Below the pieces are notes generated by a model, which saw nothing but the letters and a program-made list of their open reading frames with translations, searched no databases and was not told the origin of the DNA. The translations under genes were made by a program, and so were the position numbers. From positions 1-42,441 of the forward strand of contig NZ_JAAXLK010000023.1 in NCBI RefSeq assembly GCF_012641185.1: DNA of 42,441 nucleotides, read 5' to 3'. Positions 16,255 through 24,138 of this stretch are shown here, in pieces; the stretch's first letter is position 1; the number at the start of each line of letters is the position of its first letter. This DNA comes from Levilactobacillus tujiorum. Lineage in GTDB: Bacteria; Bacillota; Bacilli; Lactobacillales; Lactobacillaceae.

Positions 16255-16283
16255 CACATGATGGATTGGGGGAGGAATGACGA

Positions 16284-16715
16284 ATGACAACTACATTTAA
16301 ACGGATTCTAGTTGGCGTTGATGATTCTAAGGATGCGCTGTTGGCTTTTGACACAGCAATTCAGTTAGCCAAACGTGATGCGGCGGAGTTAATCATTGTT
16401 TCGGTTTTGGAAAACGAGCAGCTAAATATTTACCAAACGTTGGACAGTGACTTTATTCATGGCGAGTACGATGATTTGGAAGCCCATCTACGCCAATATC
16501 AAAAGCAGGCTCAAGCTGCCGGCGTCAGCGACGTTCGCATGATGGTTACGGAAGGGGAGCCCGGAGAAAGTATTGTCAAGGACGTCATTCCAGCGGTCAA
16601 ACCGGATCTCCTGGTAGTGGGCTCGCTAGCCAAGAAGGGTGTCAGTCGTTACTTCGGGAGTCAGGCTGCCTACATGGCAAAGTACGCGCCGATTACGGTA
16701 TTGGTAGTTCGATGA
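16284..16715 (+). CDS. Universal stress protein, paralogue of the mntH-linked one
   Basis: A protein of 143 residues, clearly duplicated from the preceding usp gene: FKRILVGVDDSKDALLAF, YQTLDSDFIHGEYDDLE and the end GSQAAYMAKYAPITVLVVR are shared almost unchanged. The loop near the end reads GSLAKKGVSRYFGSQAA, so the glycine spacing of the ATP site is kept. It has its own upstream region after the mntH-usp terminator, with a 14-bp tandem repeat and a strong ribosome site (GGGGGAGGA before ATG 16284). The copies may therefore be controlled separately. An ATG at 16276 is in another frame. Repeat copy E starts 14 bases after the stop. Confidence 0.92.
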   Translation: MTTTFKRILVGVDDSKDALLAFDTAIQLAKRDAAELIIVSVLENEQLNIYQTLDSDFIHGEYDDLEAHLRQYQKQAQAAGVSDVRMMVTEGEPGESIVKDVIPAVKPDLLVVGSLAKKGVSRYFGSQAAYMAKYAPITVLVVR

Positions 16716-16729
16716 AGCTGCGTTAATTT

Positions 16730-17164
16730 CGCCTTGCCGTTCGCCAAATTTGAGCTGGATCGCTGTGGGGAGGACGGCCTAAGCCACAGGGCGGTCTTAG
16801 GCCTCGCTTTGACCCGAAGAACACGTGTCAAAGTTGCCATTTACCAAGAAAGCCACTTGGTAAATCCCACGGCTGAGCTCAAATTTGGCTCGCTATCGGC
16901 TACACAGATATTGTCCTCTATATTTGCTAAGTACTGATGTATCAAGCGATTAAACCGATTTGCTAATCAAAGACTAACATAACCGGAGGAGGGCAGAGGT
17001 GGAGTCAGCTGTGTCGACGGTGTTAGCCGATTTTCGGCTTACAGCGTGGACGTGTTTGGAGACTGACGTTTTTGATCAGGTTTCAAACCGAGCCGGAGGA
17101 CCGCTTCTCAGGCCGCAGGCGATCCCCACAGCAGACGGAATCTCTGCCAGCCGCAGGTGACGGG
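16730..17164 (+). repeat. Bipartite repeat copy E: complete (L 16730-16903, R 16981-17164)
   Basis: Full-length copy, 435 bp. L helices: TTTGAGCT/AGCTCAAA, GGCCTAAG/CTTAGGCC, CTTTGAC/GTCAAAG, TTTACCAAG/CTTGGTAAA. The 5' GCTGTGGG can pair with CCCACGGC inside L, or as GCTGTGGGG with CCCCACAGC in R. R helices: AGCCGA/TCGGCT and CTGA/TCAG, with GTTTGG/TCAAAC outside. The hinge ends in CAAAGACTAACAT before AACCGG. It lies between converging genes (usp and guaC). Confidence 0.95.
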
Positions 17165-17220
17165 GCAAGGGGATTTTTAGTTAGCCATCCTTTGGCAGTG
17201 GTGATTAAGTAGTAAGTAAA

Positions 17221-17269
17221 AAACATCTCTGGAGTTGCACTTAGTGGCTACTCCAGAGATGTTTTTAGT
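17221..17269. terminator. Bidirectional terminator at the guaC end
   Basis: AAACATCTCTGGAGT (17221-17235) pairs perfectly with ACTCCAGAGATGTTT (17250-17264). A residues lie before it and T residues after it. Confidence 0.92.
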
Positions 17270-17294
17270 ATTTCAGAAGATTAAAGTGTTACGG

Positions 17295-18281
17295 CTAGTA
17301 GTTGTCGCCGTTCATGATGGAACTCTTGACGATCACGTAATCTACGGTCCGGATGTCTAATAAGTTGCGGCCACCGGCATAAGAGATTGACGATTGCAGG
17401 TCTTCTTGCATGGCATTTAAGGTGTCCGCGATGTCGCCACGGAAAGGTACCAGCATCTGTTTACCTTCAACGTTACGGTAGGCGCCCTTTTGCTTTTCGG
17501 AAGCGGAGCCCCAGTATTGCTTGAAGGTCCGGCCGTCAATGGTAAGGAGGCTACCAGGTGATTGTTGGTGACCAGCTAACATTGAGCCAATCATCACCAT
17601 ACTAGCGCCGAAGCGAACGGACTTCGCAATGTCACCGTTGTAGCGAATCCCACCGTCGGCAATGATTGGTTTACGCGCAGCCTTGGCACAGAGCCGCAAA
17701 GCAGCGAGTTGCCAACCACCAGTACCGAAACCAGTCTTAAGTTTCGTGATGCAAGCTTTACCAGGGCCAATACCGACCTTAGTAGCGTCAGCGCCAGCAT
17801 TTTCCAGTTCACGAACGGCTTCTGGTGTGCCTACGTTACCGGCGATGACAAAACTGTCCGGCAGCTTGTCCTTGATTTGATGAATCATCCGGATAACGGC
17901 ATCGCTGTGGCCGTGCGCAATATCAATGGTAATGTATTCTGGCACGAGCTTTGCCGCGGCCAATTCCTCGATAAAGGCGTGCTCGTCGGGTTTAACCCCA
18001 ACGCTGATGGAGGCAAATAAGGATTTTGCGTGCATGCGTTCAATAAACCCGCGCCGTTCTTGGGGTTGGAAACGATGCATAACGTAGAAATAATCGTTTT
18101 GAGCCAGCCATACGGCTAACGGTTCGTTGATGACGGTCTCCATGTTGGCCGGCACAACGGGAATCTTAAACCGGTGGGGGCCAAATTCAATGCTGGTGTC
18201 AGCGTCGTGGCGACTCTCAATGATACATTTGTTGGGAACGAGTTGAATGTCTTCATAATCGAATACTTCAGCAGGATGCAT
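17295..18281 (-). CDS. guaC: GMP reductase (IMPDH/GMPR family)
   Basis: A protein of 328 residues of the GMP reductase type found in Firmicutes. It catalyses NADPH-dependent deamination of GMP to IMP, returning guanine nucleotides to the IMP pool. Visible landmarks are [10 protein letters not shown] near the N-terminus and the catalytic loop [19 protein letters not shown], with its cysteine. The phosphate-binding [14 protein letters not shown] follows, then [12 protein letters not shown] and the C-terminal flap around [17 protein letters not shown]. There is no CBS domain, which separates it from IMP dehydrogenase. The start is ATG 18281, with TAAGGAG eight bases upstream; an in-frame GTG at 18290 overlaps that site. 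It lies 28 bases after purA on the same strand, so the two form an operon controlling IMP, AMP and GMP balance. Confidence 0.95.
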   Translation of the reverse strand: MHPAEVFDYEDIQLVPNKCIIESRHDADTSIEFGPHRFKIPVVPANMETVINEPLAVWLAQNDYFYVMHRFQPQERRGFIERMHAKSLFASISVGVKPDEHAFIEELAAAKLVPEYITIDIAHGHSDAVIRMIHQIKDKLPDSFVIAGNVGTPEAVRELENAGADATKVGIGPGKACITKLKTGFGTGGWQLAALRLCAKAARKPIIADGGIRYNGDIAKSVRFGASMVMIGSMLAGHQQSPGSLLTIDGRTFKQYWGSASEKQKGAYRNVEGKQMLVPFRGDIADTLNAMQEDLQSSISYAGGRNLLDIRTVDYVIVKSSIMNGDNY

Positions 18282-18309
18282 AGTGGTCACTCCTTAATCG
18301 TAGAGGTAG

Positions 18310-19596
18310 TTAGGCGTTCCAGACGTCTTGTAAAATGTTGGTCTGTTCACGGTCGGGACCGACGGAAAGGGTGGCGATGTCTACCCCAACCAGTTCGGCT
18401 AACCGTTTAACGTAATTTTGGGCATTGACGGGTAATTCTTCCACGGAATGGCAGTGCGTGATATCTTCCGTCCAGCCGGGTAGCTCGTCGTAGATTGGTT
18501 GACAAGCGTCCAGGTCAATCAGACTTGCCGGGTAATGGTAAATCGTTTCGCCGTTGAGTTCGTAAGCCTTGCAGATCTTTACCGTCTTGAGGCCAGTTAA
18601 GACGTCAAGACAGTTTAAGGACAGGCTCGTTAAACCGGAAACGCGTTTAGCATGGCGTAAGACAACACTGTCGAACCAGCCAATTCGCCGGGGCCGCTTA
18701 GTAACGGTTCCGTATTCGTGGCCGGTTTCGCGGATGGTATCCCCGATTTCATCGAATAATTCCGTAGGGAACGGACCGTCACCCACGCGGGAGGTGTAGG
18801 CCTTGCAGACCCCGACGACGTGGTCGATCTTGGTTGGTCCAACACCGGCGCCGATGGTCACACCACCCGCAACGGGGTTCGATGACGTGACGAACGGGTA
18901 AGTTCCATGGTCGATATCGAGCATGACTCCTTGAGCACCTTCAAACAGAACATTCTTACCAGCGTCTAAAGCGTCGTTGACGACAACGGAAGTATCCGTT
19001 ACGTGCTGCTTGATTTGCTGACCTAAAGCGTAGTATTTAGTGAAGATTTCATCGAAGTCCAAAGGTTCTTCATCATATAACTTGGTTAACACGTTGTTTT
19101 TTTCAATTAAGTTTTGCCGGAGTTTGTCGGCGAAGATATCGTGGTCGAGTAAATCAGCGACCCGGATACCCACCCGTTCGGCTTTGTCCATGTAGGCGGG
19201 GCCGATCCCTTTATTGGTCGTCCCGATCTTGTTTTCTTTCATCTTTTCTTGCGCTTGATCTAGCAAGATGTGGTAGGGCAGGATGACGTGTGCGCGATCG
19301 GAAATCCGAAGATTATCGGTCGCCACCCCATTCTCGTGCAAGTAAGCTAACTCTGCCACCAATGATTCGGGATTCAGAACCACACCGTTACCGATGACAC
19401 TGGTCTTATCGGCGTAGAAGATCCCGGATGGAATCAACCGGAGTTTAAACGTTTGACCATTGAAAACAATGGTATGACCGGCGTTGTCACCACCTTGGTA
19501 GCGGGCAATGACATCAGCCTTCTCACTTAGAAAATCCGTGATCTTTCCTTTACCTTCGTCGCCCCATTGGCTACCAACTACTACTGTTGATGACAT
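18310..19596 (-). CDS. purA: Adenylosuccinate synthetase
   Basis: A protein of 428 residues, full family length. It joins IMP and aspartate using GTP to make adenylosuccinate, the first step from IMP to AMP. The N-terminal [19 protein letters not shown] is the GTP-binding and catalytic loop (with the catalytic Asp), and [11 protein letters not shown] holds the catalytic His. [22 protein letters not shown] and [24 protein letters not shown] are further signatures. [14 protein letters not shown] is also conserved. GAGGTG precedes the ATG. It is the first gene of the purA-guaC operon and is divergent from purB, which acts next in the same pathway. PurBox-like sites lie in the shared upstream region. 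Confidence 0.97.
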   Translation of the reverse strand: MSSTVVVGSQWGDEGKGKITDFLSEKADVIARYQGGDNAGHTIVFNGQTFKLRLIPSGIFYADKTSVIGNGVVLNPESLVAELAYLHENGVATDNLRISDRAHVILPYHILLDQAQEKMKENKIGTTNKGIGPAYMDKAERVGIRVADLLDHDIFADKLRQNLIEKNNVLTKLYDEEPLDFDEIFTKYYALGQQIKQHVTDTSVVVNDALDAGKNVLFEGAQGVMLDIDHGTYPFVTSSNPVAGGVTIGAGVGPTKIDHVVGVCKAYTSRVGDGPFPTELFDEIGDTIRETGHEYGTVTKRPRRIGWFDSVVLRHAKRVSGLTSLSLNCLDVLTGLKTVKICKAYELNGETIYHYPASLIDLDACQPIYDELPGWTEDITHCHSVEELPVNAQNYVKRLAELVGVDIATLSVGPDREQTNILQDVWNA

Positions 19597-19653
19597 AACA
19601 ACACCTCATTACTTTATTTTGCTAGGCCGAACACCCAGCAAGAATAAGTGTAA

Positions 19654-19666
19654 CAAGTTCGGAATT
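19654..19666 (-). promoter_or_regulatory. PurBox-like site on the purA side
   Basis: On the minus strand AATTCCGAACTTG fits the PurR box AWWWCCGAACWWT with one mismatch. A second bare CCGAAC core lies at 19627-19632 in opposite orientation, 24 bases away. This suggests purine-dependent control of purA-guaC. Confidence 0.5.
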
Positions 19667-19830
19667 AAAAAGCAACTAAAATGCGAACTATTTTTAGTTT
19701 AACTCGTGATAAAGTTCTATTTATTTCTATATAAAAGTAATTATGGGGCGCAAGTAGTGAAAAAATCTAGCTAAATTGGGATAATCTGTGGTAAGATAGC
19801 TGATGAAGCAGTAGTCGATATAATTAAAAT

Positions 19831-19843
19831 AATGTTCGGGTTT
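19831..19843 (-). promoter_or_regulatory. PurBox-like site on the purB side
   Basis: On the minus strand AAACCCGAACATT fits AWWWCCGAACWWT with one mismatch. It lies just after a TATAAT (19819-19824) and 26 bases before the purB start, so it overlaps the transcription start region of purB. Confidence 0.5.
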
Positions 19844-19869
19844 TGACCTACATTTAGAGGAGAATACGT

Positions 19870-21165
19870 ATGTTAGAACGTTATACCCGACCGGAAATGG
19901 GTCAGATCTGGTCGTTAGAGAATCAGTATCAGTCGTGGCTAGCCGTGGAAATTGCCATTGATGAGGCGTGGGCGCAGCTAGGTGAAGTGCCAGCCGAGGA
20001 TGCCCGCAAGATTCGGGACCACGCGACTTTCGATGTTGACCGAATTGCGGAAATTGAAGCCGTGACGCACCATGATATGGTCGCCTTTACTCGGAACGTG
20101 TCGGAATCGTTGGGTGCTGAACGTAAGTGGATTCACTTTGGTGTGACGAGTACCGATGTCGTGGACACGGCGCAAGGGTACCGTCTGAAGCAGGCCAATG
20201 CGGTGATTCGCACGAGCTTGGTGATGTTGATAGCGACCCTGAAGGACTTGGCTTTACGGTACAAGAAGACCGTGATGATTGGCCGAACTCACGGGGTACA
20301 GGCTGAACCCACCACGTTTGGGTTGAAGATGGCGCGCTTTTATGAAGAAATGCAACGGAACTTGAACCGGTTTGATCGTGCGGCCGCGGAAGTGGAAACG
20401 GGCAAGATCAGTGGGGCAGTCGGCACGTTTGCCAACGTTCCACCAGAGGTTGAAGCCTTCGTGTGTGACGCGTTAGGGATTAAGCCCCAGCCGATCGCAA
20501 CGCAGGTTCTACCCCGCGATTTGCACGCTGATTATGTGGCTACCTTGGCTTTGATTGGCACGAGTGTAGAGAACATTGCCACCGAAATTCGGGGATTGCA
20601 GCGTTCCGAGATCCATGAAGTGGAAGAACATTTTAATCCAGGACAGAAAGGCTCGTCAGCCATGCCGCACAAGCGGAATCCGATTGGTTCGGAAAACGTG
20701 ACGGGATTGGCGCGGGTACTGCGGGGCACCATGGTCACCGCGTACGAGGATGTCAGTCTGTGGCATGAACGGGACATTTCTCATTCGTCGGCGGAACGCA
20801 TGATTTTACCAGAAAGCACGACGCTACTAGATTATATGTTGCAGCGAATCAATCGTATTTTGACCAACTTGGATGTCTTCCCGGAAACAATGAAAGCCAA
20901 TATGGGGCGGACATATGGTCTGATTTACAGCCAACGACTCCTGCTAAAGTTGATTGAAACGGGGCTTAGTCGTGAGGATGCGTATGATTTGGTGCAGCCA
21001 TTGACGGCCCAAGCCTGGGATCAGCAGGTTCAATTCAGACCACTCGTTGAAGCTAATGCGGAAATCACGGCGCGTTTAACGCCAGAGCAGATTGAAGACG
21101 CGTTTGATTATCACTATCACTTACGCCGGGTGGACTACATTTTCCATCGGCTAGGGTTGGACTAA
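19870..21165 (+). CDS. purB: Adenylosuccinate lyase
   Basis: A protein of 431 residues, full length. It acts twice in purine synthesis, cleaving SAICAR to AICAR and adenylosuccinate to AMP, each releasing fumarate. The fumarase/aspartase superfamily signature GQKGSSAMPHKRNPIGSEN holds the flexible catalytic loop with its serine. The catalytic base region HFGVTSTDVVDTAQGYRL and the histidine segment IGRTHGVQAEPTTFG are also clear. The N-terminal MLERYTRPEMGQIWS is the usual substrate-contact stretch. GAGGAG precedes the ATG. It faces purA across a region with PurBox-like sites; a small antitoxin-like gene follows after 27 bases on the same strand. Confidence 0.97.
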   Translation: MLERYTRPEMGQIWSLENQYQSWLAVEIAIDEAWAQLGEVPAEDARKIRDHATFDVDRIAEIEAVTHHDMVAFTRNVSESLGAERKWIHFGVTSTDVVDTAQGYRLKQANAVIRTSLVMLIATLKDLALRYKKTVMIGRTHGVQAEPTTFGLKMARFYEEMQRNLNRFDRAAAEVETGKISGAVGTFANVPPEVEAFVCDALGIKPQPIATQVLPRDLHADYVATLALIGTSVENIATEIRGLQRSEIHEVEEHFNPGQKGSSAMPHKRNPIGSENVTGLARVLRGTMVTAYEDVSLWHERDISHSSAERMILPESTTLLDYMLQRINRILTNLDVFPETMKANMGRTYGLIYSQRLLLKLIETGLSREDAYDLVQPLTAQAWDQQVQFRPLVEANAEITARLTPEQIEDAFDYHYHLRRVDYIFHRLGLD

Positions 21166-21192
21166 GACGCCATATTATAGGAGGAGCGACTC

Positions 21193-21417
21193 ATGAAGAC
21201 GACCTATTCACTGACTGATGCACAACAGAATTTCTTAGCACTGATGCAGACCGTTAATGCAGGAACCCCCGTCAAAATTGAAGGCAATCATCAAGGAGCC
21301 GTTCTTCTCAGCGCAGACCGCTGGGCAGCGATCCAACAGCAACTCACGACAACACCACCAGTCGACGCAGAACAACGCCACCGCGCCGCTCTGTACCGGG
21401 CGTGGGGGCACTTGTAA
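21193..21417 (+). CDS. Phd/YefM-like antitoxin, no toxin partner seen
   Basis: A protein of 74 residues resembling Phd/YefM antitoxins: TTYSLTDAQQNFLALMQTVN, then GTPVKIEGNHQGAVLLSADRWAAIQQQL. In this fold the N-terminal half binds DNA and the C-terminal tail neutralises a toxin. The tail here (PPVDAEQRHRAALYRAWGHL) is short, and no RelE/Doc-like toxin gene follows. The stop codon lies only three bases before repeat copy F. It is probably translated with purB (27-base gap, GGAGGAG before the ATG). It may be a solitary regulator or the remnant of a toxin-antitoxin pair. Confidence 0.65.
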   Translation: MKTTYSLTDAQQNFLALMQTVNAGTPVKIEGNHQGAVLLSADRWAAIQQQLTTTPPVDAEQRHRAALYRAWGHL

Positions 21418-21420
21418 ACT

Positions 21421-21838
21421 GCCGCCTTACCGTTCGCCAAATTTGGGCTGGAACGCTGTGGGCAGGACGGCTAGAGCCATAGAGCGGTCTCTAGCCTCGC
21501 TTGAAGCCGAAGACCCCGTCTTCAAGTCGCCATTTTCAAGAAGAGCGCTTGAAAATCCCACGGCTGAGCCCAAATTTGGCTCACTCACGGCTACGTTGGC
21601 GGTTTACTGCACGCTACGTTAGGTAAAAGGCGGCGTGGTTGCTTGCTCATGTAACCGGAGGAGGCCAATGATGGAGGCAGCTGTGTCGACGCTGTTAGCC
21701 GAGGGGGTTACTCGGGTTACAGCGTGGGACGTGTTTGGAGACTGACGGGTTTGGTCAGGCTTCGAACCGAGCCGGAGGACCGCTTCTCAGGCCGCAGGCG
21801 GTCCCCACAGCAGCCGGAATTGTTGGCAGCCGCAGGTT
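21421..21838 (+). repeat. Bipartite repeat copy F: complete (L 21421-21595, R 21653-21838)
   Basis: L helices with a distinct set of base pairs: TTTGGGCT/AGCCCAAA, GGCTAGAG/CTCTAGCC, CTTGAAG/CTTCAAG, TTTTCAAG/CTTGAAAA. R differs from copies B, C and E. Its first helix is CCGAG/CTCGG and its second is CTGAC/GTCAG, and the opening reads GGAGGAGGCCAATGATGG, as in copy I. The hinge is shorter (about 57 bp). It begins three bases after the antitoxin stop codon. Confidence 0.95.
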
Positions 21839-21861
21839 AGTTAGTAACAGCGTAGCACGAC

Positions 21862-21900
21862 AAAAAGCGTATCGCCTCGGGGAGAGACGGTACGCTTTTT
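21862..21900. terminator. Bidirectional terminator
   Basis: AAAAAGCGTA (21862-21871) pairs with TACGCTTTTT (21891-21900), extended by TCG/CGG. It can end the purB unit on the plus strand and the hydrolase or small-RNA transcript on the minus strand. Confidence 0.88.
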
Positions 21901-22020
21901 TCATGAGGAGTGAGGTCACTTAGGGGGAGTGACACTCAAGTTTAGAGGAGTTTGGTTAGGCTTGAGGGCGCCTAACCGAGGATTGATTCTCTTAGGGGGG
22001 AGAATCAAAGGGATTGGATA
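21862..22020 (-). ncRNA. Candidate small RNA with three C-rich hairpin loops
   Basis: Read on the minus strand, three perfect hairpins follow one another. GATTCTC/GAGAATC has loop CCCCCTAA (22006-21985), GGTTAGGC/GCCTAACC has loop GCCCTCAA (21977-21954), and GTCACT/AGTGAC has loop CCCCCTA (21933-21915). A terminator hairpin then follows whose loop carries CTCTCCCC. C-rich loops of this kind in Gram-positive small RNAs (LhrC, RsaE) pair with ribosome sites. No clear promoter is seen; it may be the processed 3' end of the hydrolase mRNA that begins at 23084. Confidence 0.45.
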
Positions 22021-22136
22021 GTGAATTGAGTAGTAACAGTTATTGGCTAATTACTATGGTTATTACTATACCGAACGTTTGTGAATAGAATTGGGGGCAA
22101 GCTGTGATGACTTTTTGACCATTTGTTAAAGGAAGT

Positions 22137-23084
22137 CTAAACCTCTGAAGATTCATTAAAGTAGGTCTGGAGAAATTCCTCGACGTGAGCTTGATAACGC
22201 GCGGGATTGATCCAAAAGCTTTCGGCGTGAGACGCGTTCTTCACGATCCACAGTTGCTTGGCCGCGCGGGTAGCGGCGTAGTTCTCGTAGGCCATGCCAA
22301 CGGGAACGTAGACGTCCTTTTCGCCGTGAATGAAGAGAATGGGGCGCGTGTTCTTTTTGAGCTGGTCGGTCGAGGTAACGTCGCCTAAGTAGTAGCCCAG
22401 CCGACGCTTGGAAATGGTGCTGACCAGCGGTTCGATGGGATACTTTGGCAGGTGGAACTGTCGCTTCAGCAGATAGGTGAGTTCAGCTTCAATGCTGGAA
22501 TAGCCACAGTCGGCGATGATGGCCTTCACCTGTGGCGGCAAAGTTTCGCCCGAGAGCATTTCCATCGTGGCACCGCCCATGCTAACACCAAATAAGAGGA
22601 TGCGGACGTTACTGTCCGTGCGATCGATCACCTGTTGAATCCACTGGAGGTAATCCAACCGATCGAGCCAACCGAAGCTGATATATTTACCGGCACTTTC
22701 GCCATGACCACGGTCATCTGGCAACAGGACGTTAAAACCTAGCCGATGATACATCTGGGCAAAGTTGGCCATCGTTTCGCCATTGCCCTTGTAACCGTGG
22801 GAAATGATGACGGTTTTGTCGCTAGCGGTTTCGGCAGGAATATATTCGGCAACCATGCGGTTCTTAGGGTCATGCTCGTGCAGGTACCATTTTTCCTTCT
22901 TGATGTTTTTGTACCAATCAACGTACGCGTAGTAGGCATCCGCGTATTTTTGCTTATCGGCGGAGGTTTCCGGGACATAGTTGACCCGCTTAAAGGCGAA
23001 GTTAAAGAGGTGCTCGCTGGCAACCAATGACGTTGCGGCGATTCCAATTAGGGGGAGGGTCCAAGTTAGGGTTTTCTTCTTCAA
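22137..23084 (-). CDS. Membrane-anchored alpha/beta hydrolase
   Basis: A protein of 315 residues with an N-terminal uncleaved signal or anchor (KKKTLTWTLPLIGIAATSLV) and an alpha/beta hydrolase domain (about residues 85-310). Nucleophile elbow: FGVSMGGATM (G-x-S-x-G). Oxyanion region: ISHGYKGNG. Acid: HGEKDVYVP. Catalytic His: NASHAESF. The domain is that of YqkD/serine aminopeptidase-like enzymes, common in lactobacilli; substrates are likely esters or peptides outside the membrane. The start is TTG at 23084, with AAAGGA nine bases upstream. A terminator-like hairpin separates it from the phosphatase gene upstream, so it may have its own promoter. Its 3' region holds the C-rich hairpins described above. 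Confidence 0.88.
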   Translation of the reverse strand: MKKKTLTWTLPLIGIAATSLVASEHLFNFAFKRVNYVPETSADKQKYADAYYAYVDWYKNIKKEKWYLHEHDPKNRMVAEYIPAETASDKTVIISHGYKGNGETMANFAQMYHRLGFNVLLPDDRGHGESAGKYISFGWLDRLDYLQWIQQVIDRTDSNVRILLFGVSMGGATMEMLSGETLPPQVKAIIADCGYSSIEAELTYLLKRQFHLPKYPIEPLVSTISKRRLGYYLGDVTSTDQLKKNTRPILFIHGEKDVYVPVGMAYENYAATRAAKQLWIVKNASHAESFWINPARYQAHVEEFLQTYFNESSEV

Positions 23085-23112
23085 TTAATCAGGTCCTTTC
23101 ATCGTAGTGGGT

Positions 23113-23145
23113 AAAAAACAGACCAACCATAGTGCGATTAGTCTG
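23113..23145 (-). terminator. Terminator of the tyrosine phosphatase gene
   Basis: On the minus strand CAGACTAA pairs with TTGGTCTG (G-T pair inside), followed by six T. Confidence 0.8.
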
Positions 23146-23170
23146 ACAAATTATTGTATTCAAGAGAGGT

Positions 23171-23965
23171 CTAATCCAAGTAAAGGCGTTTCAGGTCCGT
23201 GATGTCACGGTTGGACAGGCCCAGTACATCGTGGAGATAGTCTTGGGCACCGCCATACTGCGTATTCACAATTTTCGTGGCGGCATCGAAATAATCGGGA
23301 CTAACCGTGTACAGGGCCCGCATGTTGGTGATAAACGTCTCGCTCATGCCCCGTTGCTGGGCCGCCGCGCTTTGCTGAGCCACTTTGTCGGCAATGATCT
23401 CGTTAGTTAACAGATAATCCTGCCGAATGATTTGGGGATCAACGCCTAGCGCGCTTAAGGCAAAGTAAGCCCCCATCCCCGTACGGTCCTTACCAGCAGT
23501 ACAGTGGAAGAGCACGGACTGGTTGGGTTGGTCGTTGGCTAAAAGTGTGGCAAAGAAATCGTGGTAGGCCACCTGAGCAGAACGGAGGGTCATCATTTGC
23601 CGATAAACGTCGAGCATGTGGTTGTGACCAGATTGCTCGTCCGCAGAGAAACGTTGTTCGAGTTGTTCTTGCGTAGCCGAAGCGTCCGTCTCGTCATCGG
23701 CGGGAAAGACGGGCAGAAAATGATAGTTGACGCCGGCTGGGACCTTGTCGGGTGCCTGAACCTGTTCGTCCTTGGAACGAAAGTCCACGTCCGCCACAAC
23801 CCCGTAATCGCTGAGGTGTTGCTGATCAGCGGGGGTGAGGTTAGCTAGACCGGCTGTCCGAATCAATTTTTGCCATTTGACTGTGTGCCCGTCGATCGTG
23901 GGGTAACCCCCTAATTCTCTGAAGTTGAGGCCTCCAGTCACGGCTAAAATTCGGTTATTTGTCAT
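23171..23965 (-). CDS. Tyrosine-protein phosphatase (IphP/Y_phosphatase3 type)
   Basis: A protein of 264 residues with the dual-specificity/tyrosine phosphatase fold seen in LipA/IphP-like enzymes. The phosphate loop is FHCTAGKDRTGMGAY (C-x5-R, with the typical AGKDRTG of the family). Upstream are RELGGYPTIDG and LIRTAGLANLTPAD, both standard for this family, and VADVDFRSKDE, where the general acid region lies. Members dephosphorylate tyrosine-phosphorylated proteins or phosphoinositides; the target here is unknown. No signal peptide is visible, so it is cytosolic. AGGAAAGGGTGG precedes the ATG. It is transcribed away from the second hydrolase gene (24139). Confidence 0.92.
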   Translation of the reverse strand: MTNNRILAVTGGLNFRELGGYPTIDGHTVKWQKLIRTAGLANLTPADQQHLSDYGVVADVDFRSKDEQVQAPDKVPAGVNYHFLPVFPADDETDASATQEQLEQRFSADEQSGHNHMLDVYRQMMTLRSAQVAYHDFFATLLANDQPNQSVLFHCTAGKDRTGMGAYFALSALGVDPQIIRQDYLLTNEIIADKVAQQSAAAQQRGMSETFITNMRALYTVSPDYFDAATKIVNTQYGGAQDYLHDVLGLSNRDITDLKRLYLD

Positions 23966-24138
23966 TAATTTCCACCCTTTCCTATCGGTCGTTACGCGTT
24001 CTATTCTAACGGTTTTTCGAGAAATTACCTAGTAATTGATTCTGAGGGGGGCGTTTTTTCGGCAAACGCTGTATACTGGCATAAGAGTCATACGTGAGAA
24101 AAAGAGAATGGTGAAGGCAAAAAGATAGGGTGATAGTC

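Noticed and set aside
16098-16283. Lacto-usp RNA motif upstream of the second usp
   Set aside because: The position would fit, but I could not recognise the motif's conserved structure in this stretch.
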